Source: Ecdyonurus torrentis (lineage: Eukaryota; Arthropoda; Insecta; Ephemeroptera; Heptageniidae). Taken from it: DNA of 64,000 nt. The translations under genes were made by a program, and so were the position numbers. Position 1 is the stretch's first letter, and the number at the start of each line of letters is the position of its first letter. Location: positions 16,365,105-16,429,104 of the forward strand of contig OX439127.1 in NCBI GenBank assembly GCA_949318235.1. The letters run 5' to 3'. The notes beneath the pieces are model-generated. The model saw only the letters and a program-made list of their open reading frames with translations, made no database searches and was not told the DNA's origin. This document shows positions 1-15,967 of this stretch, piece after piece.

Positions 1-816
1 ATATGTTTAATCAATTTAATTCTGTAATGGAAGGTATTATAAAACATAATTTATAACAAAAAGTCAGAGAGGGTTATTTAAGAAAGAAAAAAAAAGTATA
101 TATTATATAATATCATATATTATGCCCTCAAAATGATTAAATGAAGTAAAATTATATGAAGTTAGTTCATGACCTGCATACTCTCACCAGATGGATGCCT
201 TAATGTTAAGTCATGAAATAAATGTATCAATTTTGAAGACAAAAAAAATAATATACAACATTTTTTTTCTTTCTTATTATTATTTGTACAGTTTGATGAT
301 TTCTAGATTCTCCTCACGTAAAACAATGATATAGCAAAAGACATAAGTTTTGCCAAATACTACACTGGCTTGTAGTTGAGTACAAATTTATTGTAACAAT
401 ACACTACATTACACATACTAACGCACAAGTAACATTATAACATCATTTTTTTTTCTGAAAGACTGAAATTTTTACCTTCTATTTCTCAAACCCCTCATTT
501 TATAGAATGTTTAATTTACTGTGGAATATAGTAAATCGTATTTTATAACGTTCCATTAAAAAAGAAAATACAAGTTGTCAATTTTTTTTTTCAAAGCTAA
601 TTTAAAATGATACGACATTTTATATTCACATTTTCTTTCTGTCTTTTAAATTATGCTATATTAAAAAGTTAGGGAATAGAAAGAAACTTTTTACTATATT
701 GGCATTACGTTTTATTTATATATTCAGATTGATATTAAATATCATTTTATCTACTCGACACGATCAAAATGTAAGAATTTAAAATGGGAAAAGAATCGAA
801 TTTTTATTTCTTTTTA

Positions 817-820
<4 letters not shown>
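1..820. other. A+T-rich spacer
   Basis: No exon-like or element-like structure is visible. The stretch holds short T and A homopolymers (8-9 nt) and ordinary A+T-rich sequence leading into the CT microsatellite that follows. I see nothing gene-like on either strand. Confidence 0.6.

Positions 821-878
<58 letters not shown>
821..878. repeat. (CT)n microsatellite, 29 units
   Basis: Uninterrupted CT dinucleotides. It generates a spurious SLSLSL reading frame (784-990 +). Confidence 0.97.
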
Positions 879-879
<1 letters not shown>

Positions 880-1108
880 ACTCTTCTTTATCTTCTTTCT
901 TTTTCTCTCTTTTATTTTATTTCCAATGCCTATATAGCAATCGCAGTAGGACATAATAGTAAGGGAAAAGAAGACAGTAATTGGGTTTGAGTTGCAATCA
1001 CGTGGTTTGCTTTGACTGATTGGGGAAGATTATAGAGTGGCTGCAAATCAAGGCCACCCTGTATAGCTGATGTTTCAACTACGCGGGAAGAAGAAGAAAT
1101 GGGAGATT

Positions 1109-1144
<36 letters not shown>

Positions 1145-2801
1145 AAAGCAGGTTGAGTTGCTACTAACGATGTGATTACGAAGATAGCTTCCATCAGCAT
1201 CCATATAGACGTTTAATGATCATTTCTCCACAATCGAAATGCATTAATAATGTATTTTAATTATATAATATCATATTAGTAATTTGACTGCAATTCAATC
1301 AATGTTTAACACCAAGCAATTACATACTTATGTCAAATTACGTATATTTTATCAAAGTCGTATAATATATGGTTTAATATTACTTTATAAAATAAAGAGA
1401 GGTTAACAAAATTAATATGCATTCATGTATAAACATTGTAATATTTTATATATTACATACCTAGTTTGTGTATGTATATTTTAATTGTATATATTGCGGT
1501 ATTATTATTACGTAACATGTCAAAAATGTGTCACCTCCAGGAGTAACAATTATAAAATGAAACATTTTATAATTAATGTAAAATATAATTAAATATTTCT
1601 TTTAAACAAAGGTTCAGTATAAGTATTAAAATTGTTTATTTATATATGACATAAATTATATTTAAATATATTAGATAAATTGTGCTTTCAATAAAACTGA
1701 AATATCAAATGGAGGAAATTAAGAAAATAACTGAATCAATAAACTATCTGTGAACGTACGTACATACTTTGTGTGACACTTTCTAGTCATACTGTAGCTT
1801 TTAATATAATGTGAAAATCATACATAGTGAATGATATGGAATTCATAAACCCATCAGCTTAAAACTGATATCTATATATACTTATATATTACATAAAAAA
1901 ACTAATGTTCTATTTTATATAATATAATAATATACAGAAGGAATCTCTTCAATGCTTGAATGAAATGTAAAATGACAACATCAAAACATTTTTATAAAAA
2001 ATATAATTTAAATTTCAAAAGAAACCTCTGGTTTGAAATGAAAAAGTATTTCATGGATGAAAAATGGCTGACAAGTGAGTGCGCTTGTAGAATATAAATC
2101 CAAGGCGTGACCAGCAATGCAACCTAAGTTTGCTTTTAAATAAAAATATAAAGTTGTTTTGAGAAGTACGAATGTCATTGAGTATCACAAAAAAAAAAAT
2201 TGTAAATTTATAACAGGTTAAGTTAGAGATGTCAAAGTTATATAAATTTTTAATAAAGAAATTTAACACCATTTTTATAATATAGATTTTTAAAAAGAAG
2301 TAGAAAAAAAAAAGAAGTTTAAAGTGAATAAAAAGTGTGTGTTGTAATATATCTTTATACTATGCATTTTCTTGAATCTTTTAAAAAGAGTAATAACAAT
2401 TATTTAACACCTTAGTACATGTTTAAAGTATACATGAATGTTAGAATATATCTTATTTATTTTTATCTTTATACTTTAACCTTACACTTTCAACTCCTAT
2501 GAGAGCAATAAGATTTGTAGACTTCTTCTTCTTCTTGAAGAAGCTATTTTATTATGCAATGAAATGTAAAAATAAGAATAAGTAGGAGACTACTTTAAAT
2601 TTCTAAAATTAAAAAAAAAACAAAAAAAAAAACTTGATTTAAATCAATTGACTTTTAAGATAAAGAAAAAAAATAGGTAGATGGTGAGTACTTGCACATG
2701 AGAGCTGAACAGGCAGCAAGAGAAAGGTTTATTGCTTCGGATACTGGCTTCATCTTTCCAGTTCGCTGAGTAAATCACATCTCTAGCAGGCTCGCAAGTG
2801 A

Positions 2802-2805
<4 letters not shown>
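879..2805. other. Spacer with a higher-complexity island near 990-1190
   Basis: Positions about 990-1190 are less A+T rich than their surroundings and include a short GA tract (1115-1139). No reading frame or splice pair is evident. The rest is A+T-rich spacer. A second richer patch lies at 2690-2800 next to the GA tract and contains a GATG|GTGAGTAC string (donor-like, about 2685) that I cannot pair with an acceptor. Confidence 0.5.

Positions 2806-2838
<33 letters not shown>
2806..2838. repeat. (GA)n microsatellite
   Basis: About 16 uninterrupted GA units inside a higher-G+C patch. Confidence 0.95.
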
Positions 2839-2840
<2 letters not shown>

Positions 2841-2930
2841 GGTTGCTTGGCTGACTTACATGGTATACACGAACAAGCACAGGAAAACTCGCAGGACCTG
2901 ACTTGGTCCTCCACACTCGCGTATTGTACC

Positions 2931-3023
<93 letters not shown>

Positions 3024-3047
3024 TGTACAGAGAGAGAGAGAGAGAGA
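2931..3047. repeat. Compound (GT)n-(TA)n-(AG)n microsatellite
   Basis: GT units at 2931-2948 run directly into TA units to about 3017. After a short spacer comes an AG tract at 3029-3047. This is the source of the mixed IYIYIY/HTHT frames on the minus strand. Confidence 0.95.
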
Positions 3048-3590
<543 letters not shown>

Positions 3591-5367
3591 ATTTAATTAT
3601 TCACACACCTACTTTTTTATATCCCTTTATTTGTTTATATAAATCAAATAACTTTAAATTAAATTTCAAGTTGTTTGTGTTTGTTTGATATAAAAAAAAA
3701 TGATATTTTATTTCGGAATGACAAATACTCTAACAAATGAAGTATGTACTTAAAATAAATTTCCAAGCAATTAAATAATAGCTTTGAATATAACTTCAAT
3801 GAAATAACTTTATCATTACTATTGAACACAAATATTTTGTCAAACATACGTAATTTGAATTCTAATTGATATTTTTGATATTGATGATGTAAAATGTTGT
3901 AAAATAATTGTAAAATTAATTTGTGATGTCATATATTATGATGCAATGCAAATTCTTAATTTGAATATTAAAATTTTCATTTTATAGTCAATCCATCGAT
4001 ATTTATTTTATATTTGTTGGACGTGTAAAATATAAATTTATGCAACAGCTAAACAGTTGAATTTAGATGCGTAATAAAGAGTCGTCTTTATTTATTATGT
4101 TATTCATTATAATTATCATTATGTTCCATTTCTAAACAAAATGCAAATATTCCTTTACGTTCATTAATAATAATAAAAAAATTAATTTCTTTTAGTTTTA
4201 GTGAATATACATCTAAAAGAAATTAAATTTTTACTAATTATAATTATGAACTGGACCGTAAAAGCTCATTTATTCTTGCAATAAATAATATGCAATAATT
4301 ATAAAATTTCTTAAAGTGCCTCTCATCCCAATGTTTCAAGTGCAAGATAATGATAATTAATACTTCATTATACTGAATTTTAAAATAGTGTTTATTTTAG
4401 CATTGTGGCTGTAACTAGTGCTTTATTAATATTGATTTTCATTATAAAAATTTAAATTAAATGTCAATACTAAAAATAAATTAAAGTAAATATTTACTCG
4501 AAAAAAAAAAAGCGTAAGCATTAAATATTTATTATCAAAAGAAACTTAAAGATATTCAAAGAAATCGAAGCCAATTTAATATTTATGTAAAAATCAACAT
4601 TTTGATTGTATGTGATTTTAGTGTATACTTGCCTCTTCATCAGACTGATATCATCATTATAGCTACTTTAATAGCTGATGTCATTAGTCATAAAGTTTCA
4701 CTCTATTATGTCATTTTTTTTTCTTTTTAACTCTACAATTGTGCTAAAATTTAATTAAAACCCTCAGTGAAAAAGAGGTGTAAGCGGAAAAATTTTATGT
4801 ATAAAAATGATATTAAAGTTTTAACCTCCATCTCACTTAAAAAAAATAAAAAGTAACGTCATGAGATTTTTTTTTTAACTTAATGCTGACATAACTAAAC
4901 AAAAAGTTAAGAAAAATGTCACTTTTTAAATTATTAAGTGTCACAACAATTTAGCAAGTTGATTTTTTTTAAAATTTATTTGCTAAGTTAAAATACGTAC
5001 ATATCATTCAATTATATTTATGTTTGCAGAATATTATTATTATTTTATGTATAACAATGAAGCGTATTGTACGAGGTGTAAGAGGGCTTTCTAAATACAA
5101 AATGATAATGCAAAGGAGCTGAAAGATTTTGAGAGAACAAACTCCTTTGTCATGTGAATTTTTGCTTAATATTATAACTCATTTTGTAATATATATGTGT
5201 GTGTGTGTGTGTGTTTATTCCAGTTTTCAACCAAGAAAAGTACAAGGGAAAAAATACACATACACAAAATAACTGTGAAGTTTAAACAGTATTTTCTCAT
5301 TTTGATATGAATGAAAATATATTGTAGATATCAAAATTTACACAATTTTAAAATATTGCTATATTAT

Positions 5368-5370
<3 letters not shown>
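3591..5370. other. A+T-rich spacer with one AT-rich hairpin
   Basis: Apart from the inverted repeat at 4176-4232 and a short GT run at 5199-5214, this is unstructured A+T-rich sequence with no exon-like segment. Confidence 0.55.
4176..4232. repeat. Imperfect inverted repeat (hairpin)
   Basis: The left arm 4176-4195 (ending AATTTCTTTTAG) pairs with the right arm 4213-4232 (beginning CTAAAAGAAATT). There are about 14 uninterrupted pairs, then a one-base bulge and five A:T pairs. The 17-nt loop would suit a small RNA hairpin, but the arms are nearly all A+T and may be chance. Confidence 0.5.

Positions 5371-5414
<44 letters not shown>
5371..5414. repeat. (CT)n microsatellite
   Basis: 22 uninterrupted CT units. 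Confidence 0.97.
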
Positions 5415-6355
<941 letters not shown>

Positions 6356-6478
6356 CAAACATTAAACATTTTATTAATAAAATGTTTGTTTTACACGATT
6401 GAAAAATGTAAAGAACAATTTTTTTTCAACACAATAATATTCTATAGTAGACCTTATTTTATTAACATTTATTGTTAA

Positions 6479-6582
<104 letters not shown>

Positions 6583-6885
6583 TTAAAAATATAATTTTCA
6601 GTTATATTTTTAGCTTATATTTATTATAAACCAAGTATCATGGTTAAAAACATGTTACAGTTTTTACGTCAAACATTATTGTTATACGCGGATATGTATC
6701 ACAGTTTTATAGGTCCATATATAGTAAAGTCATGGTGTAAGTTTTATGTCTTATGTGTTTTAGTTACATACAACTTATACTGATATTTTGACACAGCATA
6801 TCATGTAATAACGGTTAAACACAAAATGACTTAAAGCTTGACTATATGTATATAAAAAGTATTGCCGTTTCACCCATTATATATT

Positions 6886-6923
<38 letters not shown>

Positions 6924-7120
6924 ACTTAAAAATATTACATTCATTCATTTTAAGTAAAATACACTTTAAAAAAAAGTATACCATTTTGATATAAATTTGC
7001 ATTTGAATGAATGGGAAAAAAACAATGTGATATTTTGATGGAATGTATTGATTTCGTAGTCAGAATTTTGTTATTTTTGTCTTGATATTCAAACATATCA
7101 TATACATATATATATATATA

Positions 7121-7133
7121 CGCCATCTCGTGG
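7121..7133 (-). promoter_or_regulatory. CTCF-like motif candidate
   Basis: On the minus strand the bases read CCACGAGATGGCG, one mismatch from the CCACYAGRKGGC core known for CTCF in animals. It stands in a ~65-bp non-repetitive patch between two short TA tracts. A single 12-bp match in 64 kb is weak evidence of binding. Confidence 0.25.
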
Positions 7134-7364
7134 AGTTCTGATCTACACTATGTGTAGTGAAGGAAAACTATATCATTTGAAGTTTACACATATATATATA
7201 TATATGGATATTCAATATTAATGACATTTTTTTTAACCTTTTCGCAACAAACAACATAAATTTTGATTGACAATTTCGATTTTAACTTTTTTTTTTTCTT
7301 CGTCTAAAAGTAATCGAATATCAATATATATACATGACGTTATGAGAATGTTTTTAATGGTGCA

Positions 7365-7420
7365 GTGAAGCAGTGGTTTGGTGGAAAGCATTTCGCTTGG
7401 TGGTTACTGAGGTTATCCTC
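7365..7420 (+). other. Weak tRNA-/SINE-head-like segment
   Basis: A string resembling a pol III A box (GTGGTTTGGTGGAAAGC) is followed about 30 bp later by GAGGTTATCC, which loosely resembles a B box. No cloverleaf can be folded, so this is at best a degraded tRNA-derived relic. Confidence 0.12.
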
Positions 7421-9441
7421 TCTGTAGAACGAAAAAAGGGAGAGAGAGAGAGAGAGAGAGGTTAAGAGTAAAATATAAGGAATAAAAAGCAAAAGAGAGA
7501 GAGAGAGAGAGAATAAAAAGCGGGCTTTGTGATTGAGTTGTCGACCTTTTACTTCAAAAATTTTAAAATTTATTTATTGATTCCAAAAATTTGTACATTC
7601 TGTACATACTTGCATGATCTTCATAATAAACATATACATTATAATTATAATTTCAGTAATAATATGTTTTATTTTATCATTTGTAATACAGGGAAAAATA
7701 ATCATTGAAGAAGCATTTACTCGTCTGCACTTCTTTTATTTCTTTGTCTTTGTATAGTGATACTTTCAATAGATACAAAAACATAGAAATATTTAACCGT
7801 GTACTCATATAAAATTATTTATATAAAATACAGAAAAAAAAAAGATAAATAATGTGTCAGCATTACACATAAAGTACAAGTTATAATTAAAATTGAAAAA
7901 TATACTTAACATCACAAATGATACATGTATCGCATTGAATGATAAATAGTATAAAGTCTTGATACTATTTGTTAACTTTTTAAAAAATGAGATACATATC
8001 CTGTGCAGTTGTGTTAAATTTTGCATCAATATTATAACAGCGGTCAGACAAATTATTCCACAGTTTAAATCTCATAGCGACTAATGATTTTTCATACGAA
8101 ACAAATTTTGTTATTGGTGGAATTAAATATAATTAATGTGGTCTTGTTTTGTGAGATTTAACACTTTTTAGCATTGTAAAGAATATTTACCTGATACTTA
8201 ATGACTTTCATTATTTTTATTATAAAAGAAATGTAATATTTCGTTTATTAATTTTCAGTCAACTATTTTAATTATCTGGAACATATAATTTGTTAATATC
8301 ATTAAGATTGAATCTTTCACCGTTCTTTAAATTTATGCTGACATAGCCTTCTTCTTCTTCTTCTTTTTCTAGAAGTTTAGACTTTTTTTTTCTTTCTTTC
8401 TTTTAATAAGGTATTCACACAATTTTTGTATGAGTTACGTAACATGTTTTTTTTTTTATATTATATTAGTATGTAGCTGAATGTAATATTTCACATTATC
8501 TATATGTTTTTATAAAGCTCTGCGTCTTGTTTTGTTTCGTTCACATTTTTGTTTTATTATGCTTAGTTATCCGAGAGGAGTTCCAGTTATTTTTTTTAAA
8601 TACCTTTATTTTTATTGGTACATGCTTATCAAACAATATGAATATTCCTTCCTTTTTATGTATGCACGAGATGCTAGATATGACATGTCGATTAATTTTA
8701 TATGCATCTATAATAAGCTCCTTTTCTTTATAACTAGAAATATAAATCTAGGAGTTATTTTAAATTTATGATTTAACATTACCGGAATACATTCACAATC
8801 TTTTTTTTTTTTTTTTTTTTTTTTAACAATATCATCAAGTGTTGAAATGTATACCACAGTAAAATGATCTGCATGAAGAATATTTACGTATGAAAACACA
8901 AAACATTTCAAATAAATTGAATTTAGTCTGAAGTAAGTTGACCGCAAGATACTGGCAAATATGCAAACAACATTTTATTTTCTATTGATATCCTTTAATG
9001 TATAAAATATTTAAATATGATCTAAAGCAATATAATTTAATTTAACAATTTAAAATATTAGTCAATATATTATGTATTTAGTACAAAGCATACATTTATA
9101 TATTATATTAAGTTGAGCGTATCTCTGATTTGAACAAACAGTTTTTTATTTTTATATTTGCGTATGTATGTTTATACTATCAACAATTTTAAAAGCTGAC
9201 AATTAATTTATAAATAAATTTATATTTTTGACATTTAAATTAAAAGTTAAATTAATTTTTTTACACATTGAATATTTAAACATAAAAAAAAAAAAGATAA
9301 AAATAGGCAAAGTGTTGTTGAGGAGACTTTAGATAGCAGCGCGAGTTTGAAAGATCAATAAACCAACAGCATCTCTACACTCACAGTTTCTCTCTCTCTC
9401 TCTATCTCTCTCTCTTTTACTCACTCTCTCGCTCTCACTCA

Positions 9442-9472
<31 letters not shown>

Positions 9473-9825
9473 GCTCTCCCCACTTGTCTGCCTTTCTTAA
9501 CTCTTAACTTACCATAAGTAGAATCCAAACGTATCAAAATTTTGATCTTGTTTTGGAATTGAGCCTAAAATAAAGTTCTGTCTCAATATGGAAGAGAGAG
9601 AGAGAGAATGTATAGGAAAATATTTTTCAGTTTTATTTATATTTGGCATACTCATAAATACTTGTTGAAATGTAGCACTCATAGCCACCAAAAAAATTTA
9701 TTGTGGAGAGAAGATAAGAAAAAAAAATGCATTTATTTATATAAAAGAGTTTTTATTTTATAATATATTTGGTAAAAAATTTATATAAACCTTATACTTC
9801 ACAAGTTGTTCCAAATTGTGTTTGC

Positions 9826-9846
9826 CTAGCGGTTTATGACCGCTAG
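9826..9846. repeat. Small perfect hairpin
   Basis: The arms CTAGCGGT and ACCGCTAG are perfectly complementary (8 bp) around the loop TTATG. The stem is G+C rich for this window. Role unknown. Confidence 0.6.
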
Positions 9847-10205
9847 ACCCAGTATCTTCTCCATTTAATATGAAATAATTAAATAATTTGTGAATTCATT
9901 GATGATATGTTGGTTGTGACTGATATTTCTTGGGCAACGAAGGTGGAAAGCATCAAGTAAAATATAATATGAGGAATATCAAAGGTCAAAAACTCAGAAG
10001 TGAAAGATTTTAAGTGATAGAAAAACTTAAGAAAAGAAGGGTGAGATGGAGGGTAAAAGAGAAAAAGAAGAAGTAAAAGAAGAAGGGGGAGAAGGAAAAA
10101 TAGTGGCCAGACGGGCAAACTTTTTGTTGTAAGAATGAAGAGATGGAGTAGAAGAGATCCAGTAGAGAAAAAAAAAAGTTTTTCGGTCTCCAAAGAACAG
10201 AACAC

Positions 10206-10370
<165 letters not shown>

Positions 10371-11367
10371 GTATGAGTAAACCAGAAGTGTAGGAGTAAG
10401 TGGAAGTAAAAGAGAAGGAGGAAAAATGTAATGCAAGCTTTCTTGCTGTGAGTAAAAGAGAGAGCAAAATAGCAGGCCAACTGTCCTCATCTCACACCAA
10501 AACAAGAGATTATCTTACTATTTATAGGATCAAATGCAAGCAATGTTGTCATCAATGGATATCAAAGTTGTCAAAAATTTGTTTATATATAGAAATATAA
10601 AAAAGAAAACGTTATTGATACACACTCACCTTCCCCAACTCCCAAACACGTGCACACGCCCACATACACACACATACACACACTCACAAACATCTAAATA
10701 TAATATTTTATATAATATTATATATGATGAAGTAAATTCACATATGTATACATATTTTGTAAATCTAGATGACGGGTAAAGGTATAGTACATCAAATATA
10801 TTTCTAAAATATTATTTAAATATGGCCCTGGAGAAATGAAATATATATATTTATATAACTTTTCCTTTTACAATTCTATTTACATTTTGTAAATTTGATT
10901 TCTATGTAGCTTATGAAATAACATACCAAGTTAAACCAATTTAAATTTAAAACATCAGTAAAGGTTTTTCTTGTCTATATATAAGGTCTTTATCTTTTTA
11001 TCGTAACCCTTTTTTAACGTAATATTTTTTAGATAATTTGTACTAGCTGTGATAATATGAAAAGGTCAAAAATACATTCAAGTATAATGTTATTTTACAA
11101 ACCTTTTTTGGTCTAGACATGAGTAGATTTAATTTGTAGAGATATGGTGTATAAAAACTAAATATGAAATAAAATAACATTACATAATAATAAAAATTTA
11201 CATAAAATTTCTAGTATTTCGCTAATGTGAATTATCAGAATTATGTAAATAATTTAAAGAAAATTTATACATAAAAGTCATTATAATTGACATCTTCAAG
11301 TTATTCTAACACTAATGATCAGGAGTTTTTAAAGTAACTTTAAATTATTCATATAAATTTCATTCCC

Positions 11368-11450
11368 ATGGGTATAGTGGTAGAACGATTAGATTGAATA
11401 TCAACCATCAAGGAAACTTGTTCAAAGACTTTTAACGTTACAAGAAAGAT
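11368..11450 (+). other. Possible degraded tRNA-like relic
   Basis: A string GGTATAGTGGTAGAACG resembles the 5' end of tRNA-Asp/Gly-type genes and is followed about 35 bp later by TTGTTCAAAGAC, a poor T-arm match. The acceptor ends do not pair, so a functional tRNA is unlikely. Confidence 0.15.
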
Positions 11451-11498
11451 TAATTCTTGAATGCTATTATTTATTACGTGCATGCGTTTGTGTGTGTG

Positions 11499-11501
<3 letters not shown>

Positions 11502-11553
<52 letters not shown>
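11502..11553. repeat. (TA)n microsatellite
   Basis: About 25 TA units, preceded by a short GT run (11488-11499). Confidence 0.95.
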
Positions 11554-11554
<1 letters not shown>

Positions 11555-12268
11555 CCTTCCTTTTAATGGCAAATAAAATGAAATGTGTTTTCAAAGTACA
11601 GTTGAAACATAACAAATAAGAGCTGCATTTTATGAAGATAGAAATAAAAAAGAGATACTTTTGATGAGTATGTCTTCATCTCATATACACAATCCCCTTC
11701 CATTTACTTACTAGAAATTTTTTTTTTTTCCTTTTTTTTTTTTTTTTTTTTTTTTTTTCTCTTTACTTGAAATGAATATATAGAGATTTTAGGGTTCTTA
11801 GTTCTTAGCTTCCCAAAGGCGAAGCAGAAGGTTTCAATCGGAAAGACGAATAAAATTGGTATGGAAAATGTAAAGCAGGAAGGCAGTAGTATGATGGAAG
11901 ATTCTAATATTGACTTTAGGTAGACCGAATGGACCGCACAAAAGATTCTTATCTTGCACCAGTGAGAGAGCATATAGCTTCACAGTGAGTGTAAGAGGGA
12001 GAGAGATAGAGAGTTATAGAAAACTTTCTCATATACATTATTCAACAAATGCAGTTATACGCTCATTTCTGTTTATAAGGATGGAAGTAACAAAAAAAAG
12101 TAGAAAGGCCACTTGTTTAATATTAAAACTGCATTACGTTAGAATTACATTAAAAATTTACTAAAAAGACTGTAAATTAAAAAAAAAATCTCTATATCCT
12201 TAAATATAATATTGAACACTAGTGTAATGATATATCTTTTTTATCCATCAAACTGATGATTGGTAAAA

Positions 12269-12271
<3 letters not shown>

Positions 12272-12304
<33 letters not shown>
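12272..12304. repeat. (GA)n microsatellite
   Basis: About 16 GA units. Confidence 0.95.
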
Positions 12305-12306
<2 letters not shown>

Positions 12307-13192
12307 CAGAGTCGTATAGTATTATGTTTCTTGTAAGAGAGTAGAATTACATTAGAAACAACTAACAACGTATAGAGAGTGATACCAGGATAAACTTCCA
12401 GAAATGGATCATTATAATGTTGTAATTATAGATATTTCACCATCACTATTTTATTGTAGTATCTTTGAATTATAAAGTTTCATCTTACTTACTGGAATAA
12501 GGTGTAGAAAAAAAAAAAAAAAAAAATCTAACATAACTACAAAGTACTTACAAATTAATTTCTTAGTTTATCAGTAATGAAACTTTATAGAAACGTAAAC
12601 ACTTGGACACTTGGTTTATTTTTTTTTTTATGTTTTTACTTTTAAATTAATATTTATCTTAATGAATGATTATTATTTAACTTAGTTAAATATTGTAATA
12701 ATGTTTATCAAATTAAAAACTCTCTCTCTCTCTCTCTCTCTCTTGTTGCTTAAGATCCACAAATAATTACAAAGTGTACGGAAAGTTTAAGTTTTAATCG
12801 TTAGTTAGTAAGTCTTTATTTTATCGAGTGAATGTGAGAAGAAAGTTTAGAAGCTGAAGTTGAATGTTGACCTAATAGTTTATTAAACTTTATAGTGTTA
12901 ATACATTCACATAAAGTAAATTTTTTAAGTGCTTAAAATTTTTGAAAGTTTCAACGTTAATCTCTTTCTCTATCTTCGCTCTCGTTTCCATCTCGCAACA
13001 TAAGTAGGTGGTGATCTGTAAGAAGGTACGGGTGTTTTTTTTCCACTTCTTACTTCAGTATCTAAGCATCTTATTTATTCCTCCAAGTCATATGATGCGA
13101 AGTATTAAAGTGGAATGAAAGAGAGAAGTAGAGAAAAATGTTGAGAAAGAGTTTGAGAGTAGAGTTCCATTTCAGGAACTGTAGTAGTAGTA

Positions 13193-14476
<1,284 letters not shown>

Positions 14477-14802
14477 TTAAGGGAGTAGAGTACCGACGTC
14501 GGCCATTAGATTCAAACTTTTCTCGTCAAAAAAATATGAAATTTTGCACAATGATACTTCAGTTTGAGACAATTTCAAATATATACAAATTTGGGGGGGG
14601 GGGGTCACCGTGCAAATTAATTTAATATGCTTTTTTGAAATTTTAAGCCTATAGGGTCCAATGTTAATTTCAATAATTTTTTTCTTTTTTTCGGGACGGT
14701 CAAACACCTTGAAATTTTTATCACGGTTAGGTGTGACCCTTAGCTACAAAATAACACCAAATTTAGACCTAAAACACTAAGGTCGGTACCTTATTCCCTT
14801 AA
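14477..14802 (+). mobile_element. TTAA-flanked MITE-like element, copy A
   Basis: The element is bounded by TTAA on both sides (14477-14480 and 14799-14802). Its imperfect terminal inverted repeat of about 23 bp begins GGGAGTAGAGTACCGACGT on the left; the right end, read inward on the other strand, begins GGGAATAAGGTACCGACCT. The ~320-bp interior holds a G run (14592-14603) and no transposase. It is related along its length to the element at 43517-43847, which lies in the opposite orientation. A TTAA target is known for piggyBac- and Kolobok-type transposons, and I cannot tell which applies. The minus-strand frame 14477-14707 inside it is a by-product. Confidence 0.85.
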
Positions 14803-15104
14803 TTTTTTTTTATTATTACTATTGCATTTTCATTTTTGCAAACGTAAAATTTAAATTAAAAATAAAAAAATAAAAAAATAAAAATAAAAACTCACTTTTC
14901 AATCAATGAAATAATAACTAATAATAAATACTGTAGTATATCATTAAAAAATGTGACACCAATGTACAGTAAATCATTTGAAAATAGTTGTTGTTTTCAA
15001 CAGCATAAACATGAGTCCAATATAATATTATACAACTTTAAACTAATATCATGATGTAAAAAATATAGAGAGAAAATAAGTTAAACGTCATGTTTAACAT
15101 TATG
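14803..15104. other. Spacer between two mobile elements
   Basis: A+T-rich sequence with a degenerate (AAAATAA)n patch near 14866-14890. Nothing else is visible. Confidence 0.55.
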
Positions 15105-15672
15105 GACCCGAGCCATACGAAAATGCTGATAAAAGTTTGAGAAAGCCTTGATTAAGTGCTTATAAACATTTGATAGTAGTGTTTTTGTCTGATAATACAT
15201 GGATAAAGGACTGATAGAGTTTGATAGAATTTTTTGAATCTAGGAGTAAAAACTGAAAAAAGTATGATAAATATATTATAAAGTATTGATAAAAGTTTGA
15301 TAATTATAAATGACTGATAAACGTTTGATTATTATTTTTTTTTTAAATTTCAAACATCTGATAAAAGTATGAATATATAAACTTAAAAATAAAATTTGAA
15401 ATTTTTCAAAAGTCTGATAAAAGTTTGATGACCTAACGGGAAATAAATTTGGAGGGGAACGCGAGGCGCCTCTTTTGGTAGACGAAACCGTTGAGGACTT
15501 AGAAAATTTTGGAGTGTACAGCAGGAGCAGAGGTAGCAGGCAGTAGCACAAGTCAGCCAGAGCAGTATGCACGCACTTTGTTAGCGCTTACATATTTCAA
15601 TTAAAACTAAGCAGCAAGAAGCTTCACCTACTTGTAAGAGGAGCTTCATGTGGTCATCATGTTAATATATAG

Positions 15673-15742
15673 GTAAGTGACATGTTCACATTAATAATTA
15701 TTTCAATATTTATTGTAATTAATTGTATTTCATGTGTTACAG
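15673..15742 (+). other. Candidate 70-bp GT-AG intron
   Basis: The donor matches AG|GTAAGT exactly and the acceptor is TGTTACAG. The intron is A+T rich relative to both flanks, as expected for a real intron. Confidence 0.35.
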
Positions 15743-15827
15743 CTAGGAAACCAACTTGATCTCAAGCTGTTACGATTACCGATGTGTGCGACTCATCCGC
15801 TCCTATAATCCGATGCATCCTTTGAAA

Positions 15828-15833
15828 AATAAA
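15828..15833 (+). terminator. Candidate poly(A) signal with downstream hairpin
   Basis: AATAAA is followed by a T-rich stretch. Ten bases on comes a hairpin with 12-bp perfect arms (CTTATTAATTGA at 15844-15855 and TCAATTAATAAG at 15862-15873) around a 6-nt loop. The signal fits the proposed transcript, but AATAAA is common in A+T-rich DNA. Confidence 0.3.
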
Positions 15834-15967
15834 GTTTTTTTCTCTTATTAATTGAAGAATATCAATTAATAAGAATATTTTGTAATACAAGGCAAAATTG
15901 GCAACAATGTTATGACAAACATTGAAGTGGGTAGTGCTGGGTGGAATGTGGGATGAAGGGTACAGGA

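Larger units (their letters stand above)
15440..15850 (+). ncRNA. Candidate two-exon noncoding transcript
   Basis: This is a segment of high complexity and higher G+C. An upstream part ends at AG|GTAAGTGACA (donor at 15673), a 70-bp A+T-rich intron ends TGTTACAG at 15742, and a short second exon follows with AATAAA at 15828-15833 and a T-rich stretch after it. Joining the exons gives no open frame of note: a short frame from an ATG near 15658 stops just after the junction. If transcribed it would be noncoding. The transcript start is not identified; 15440 is only where the composition changes. It sits inside the inverted-repeat element at 15105-16312. Chance splice-like signals cannot be excluded. 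Confidence 0.25.

Noticed and set aside
11368..11450. tRNA gene
   Set aside because: A-box-like start but no acceptor stem, a poor T arm and no paired anticodon arm. Kept only as a low-confidence relic.
15276..15572. 98-codon minus-strand frame
   Set aside because: Derived from the same TGATAAA motifs read on the other strand and from the noncoding core. No recognisable family.
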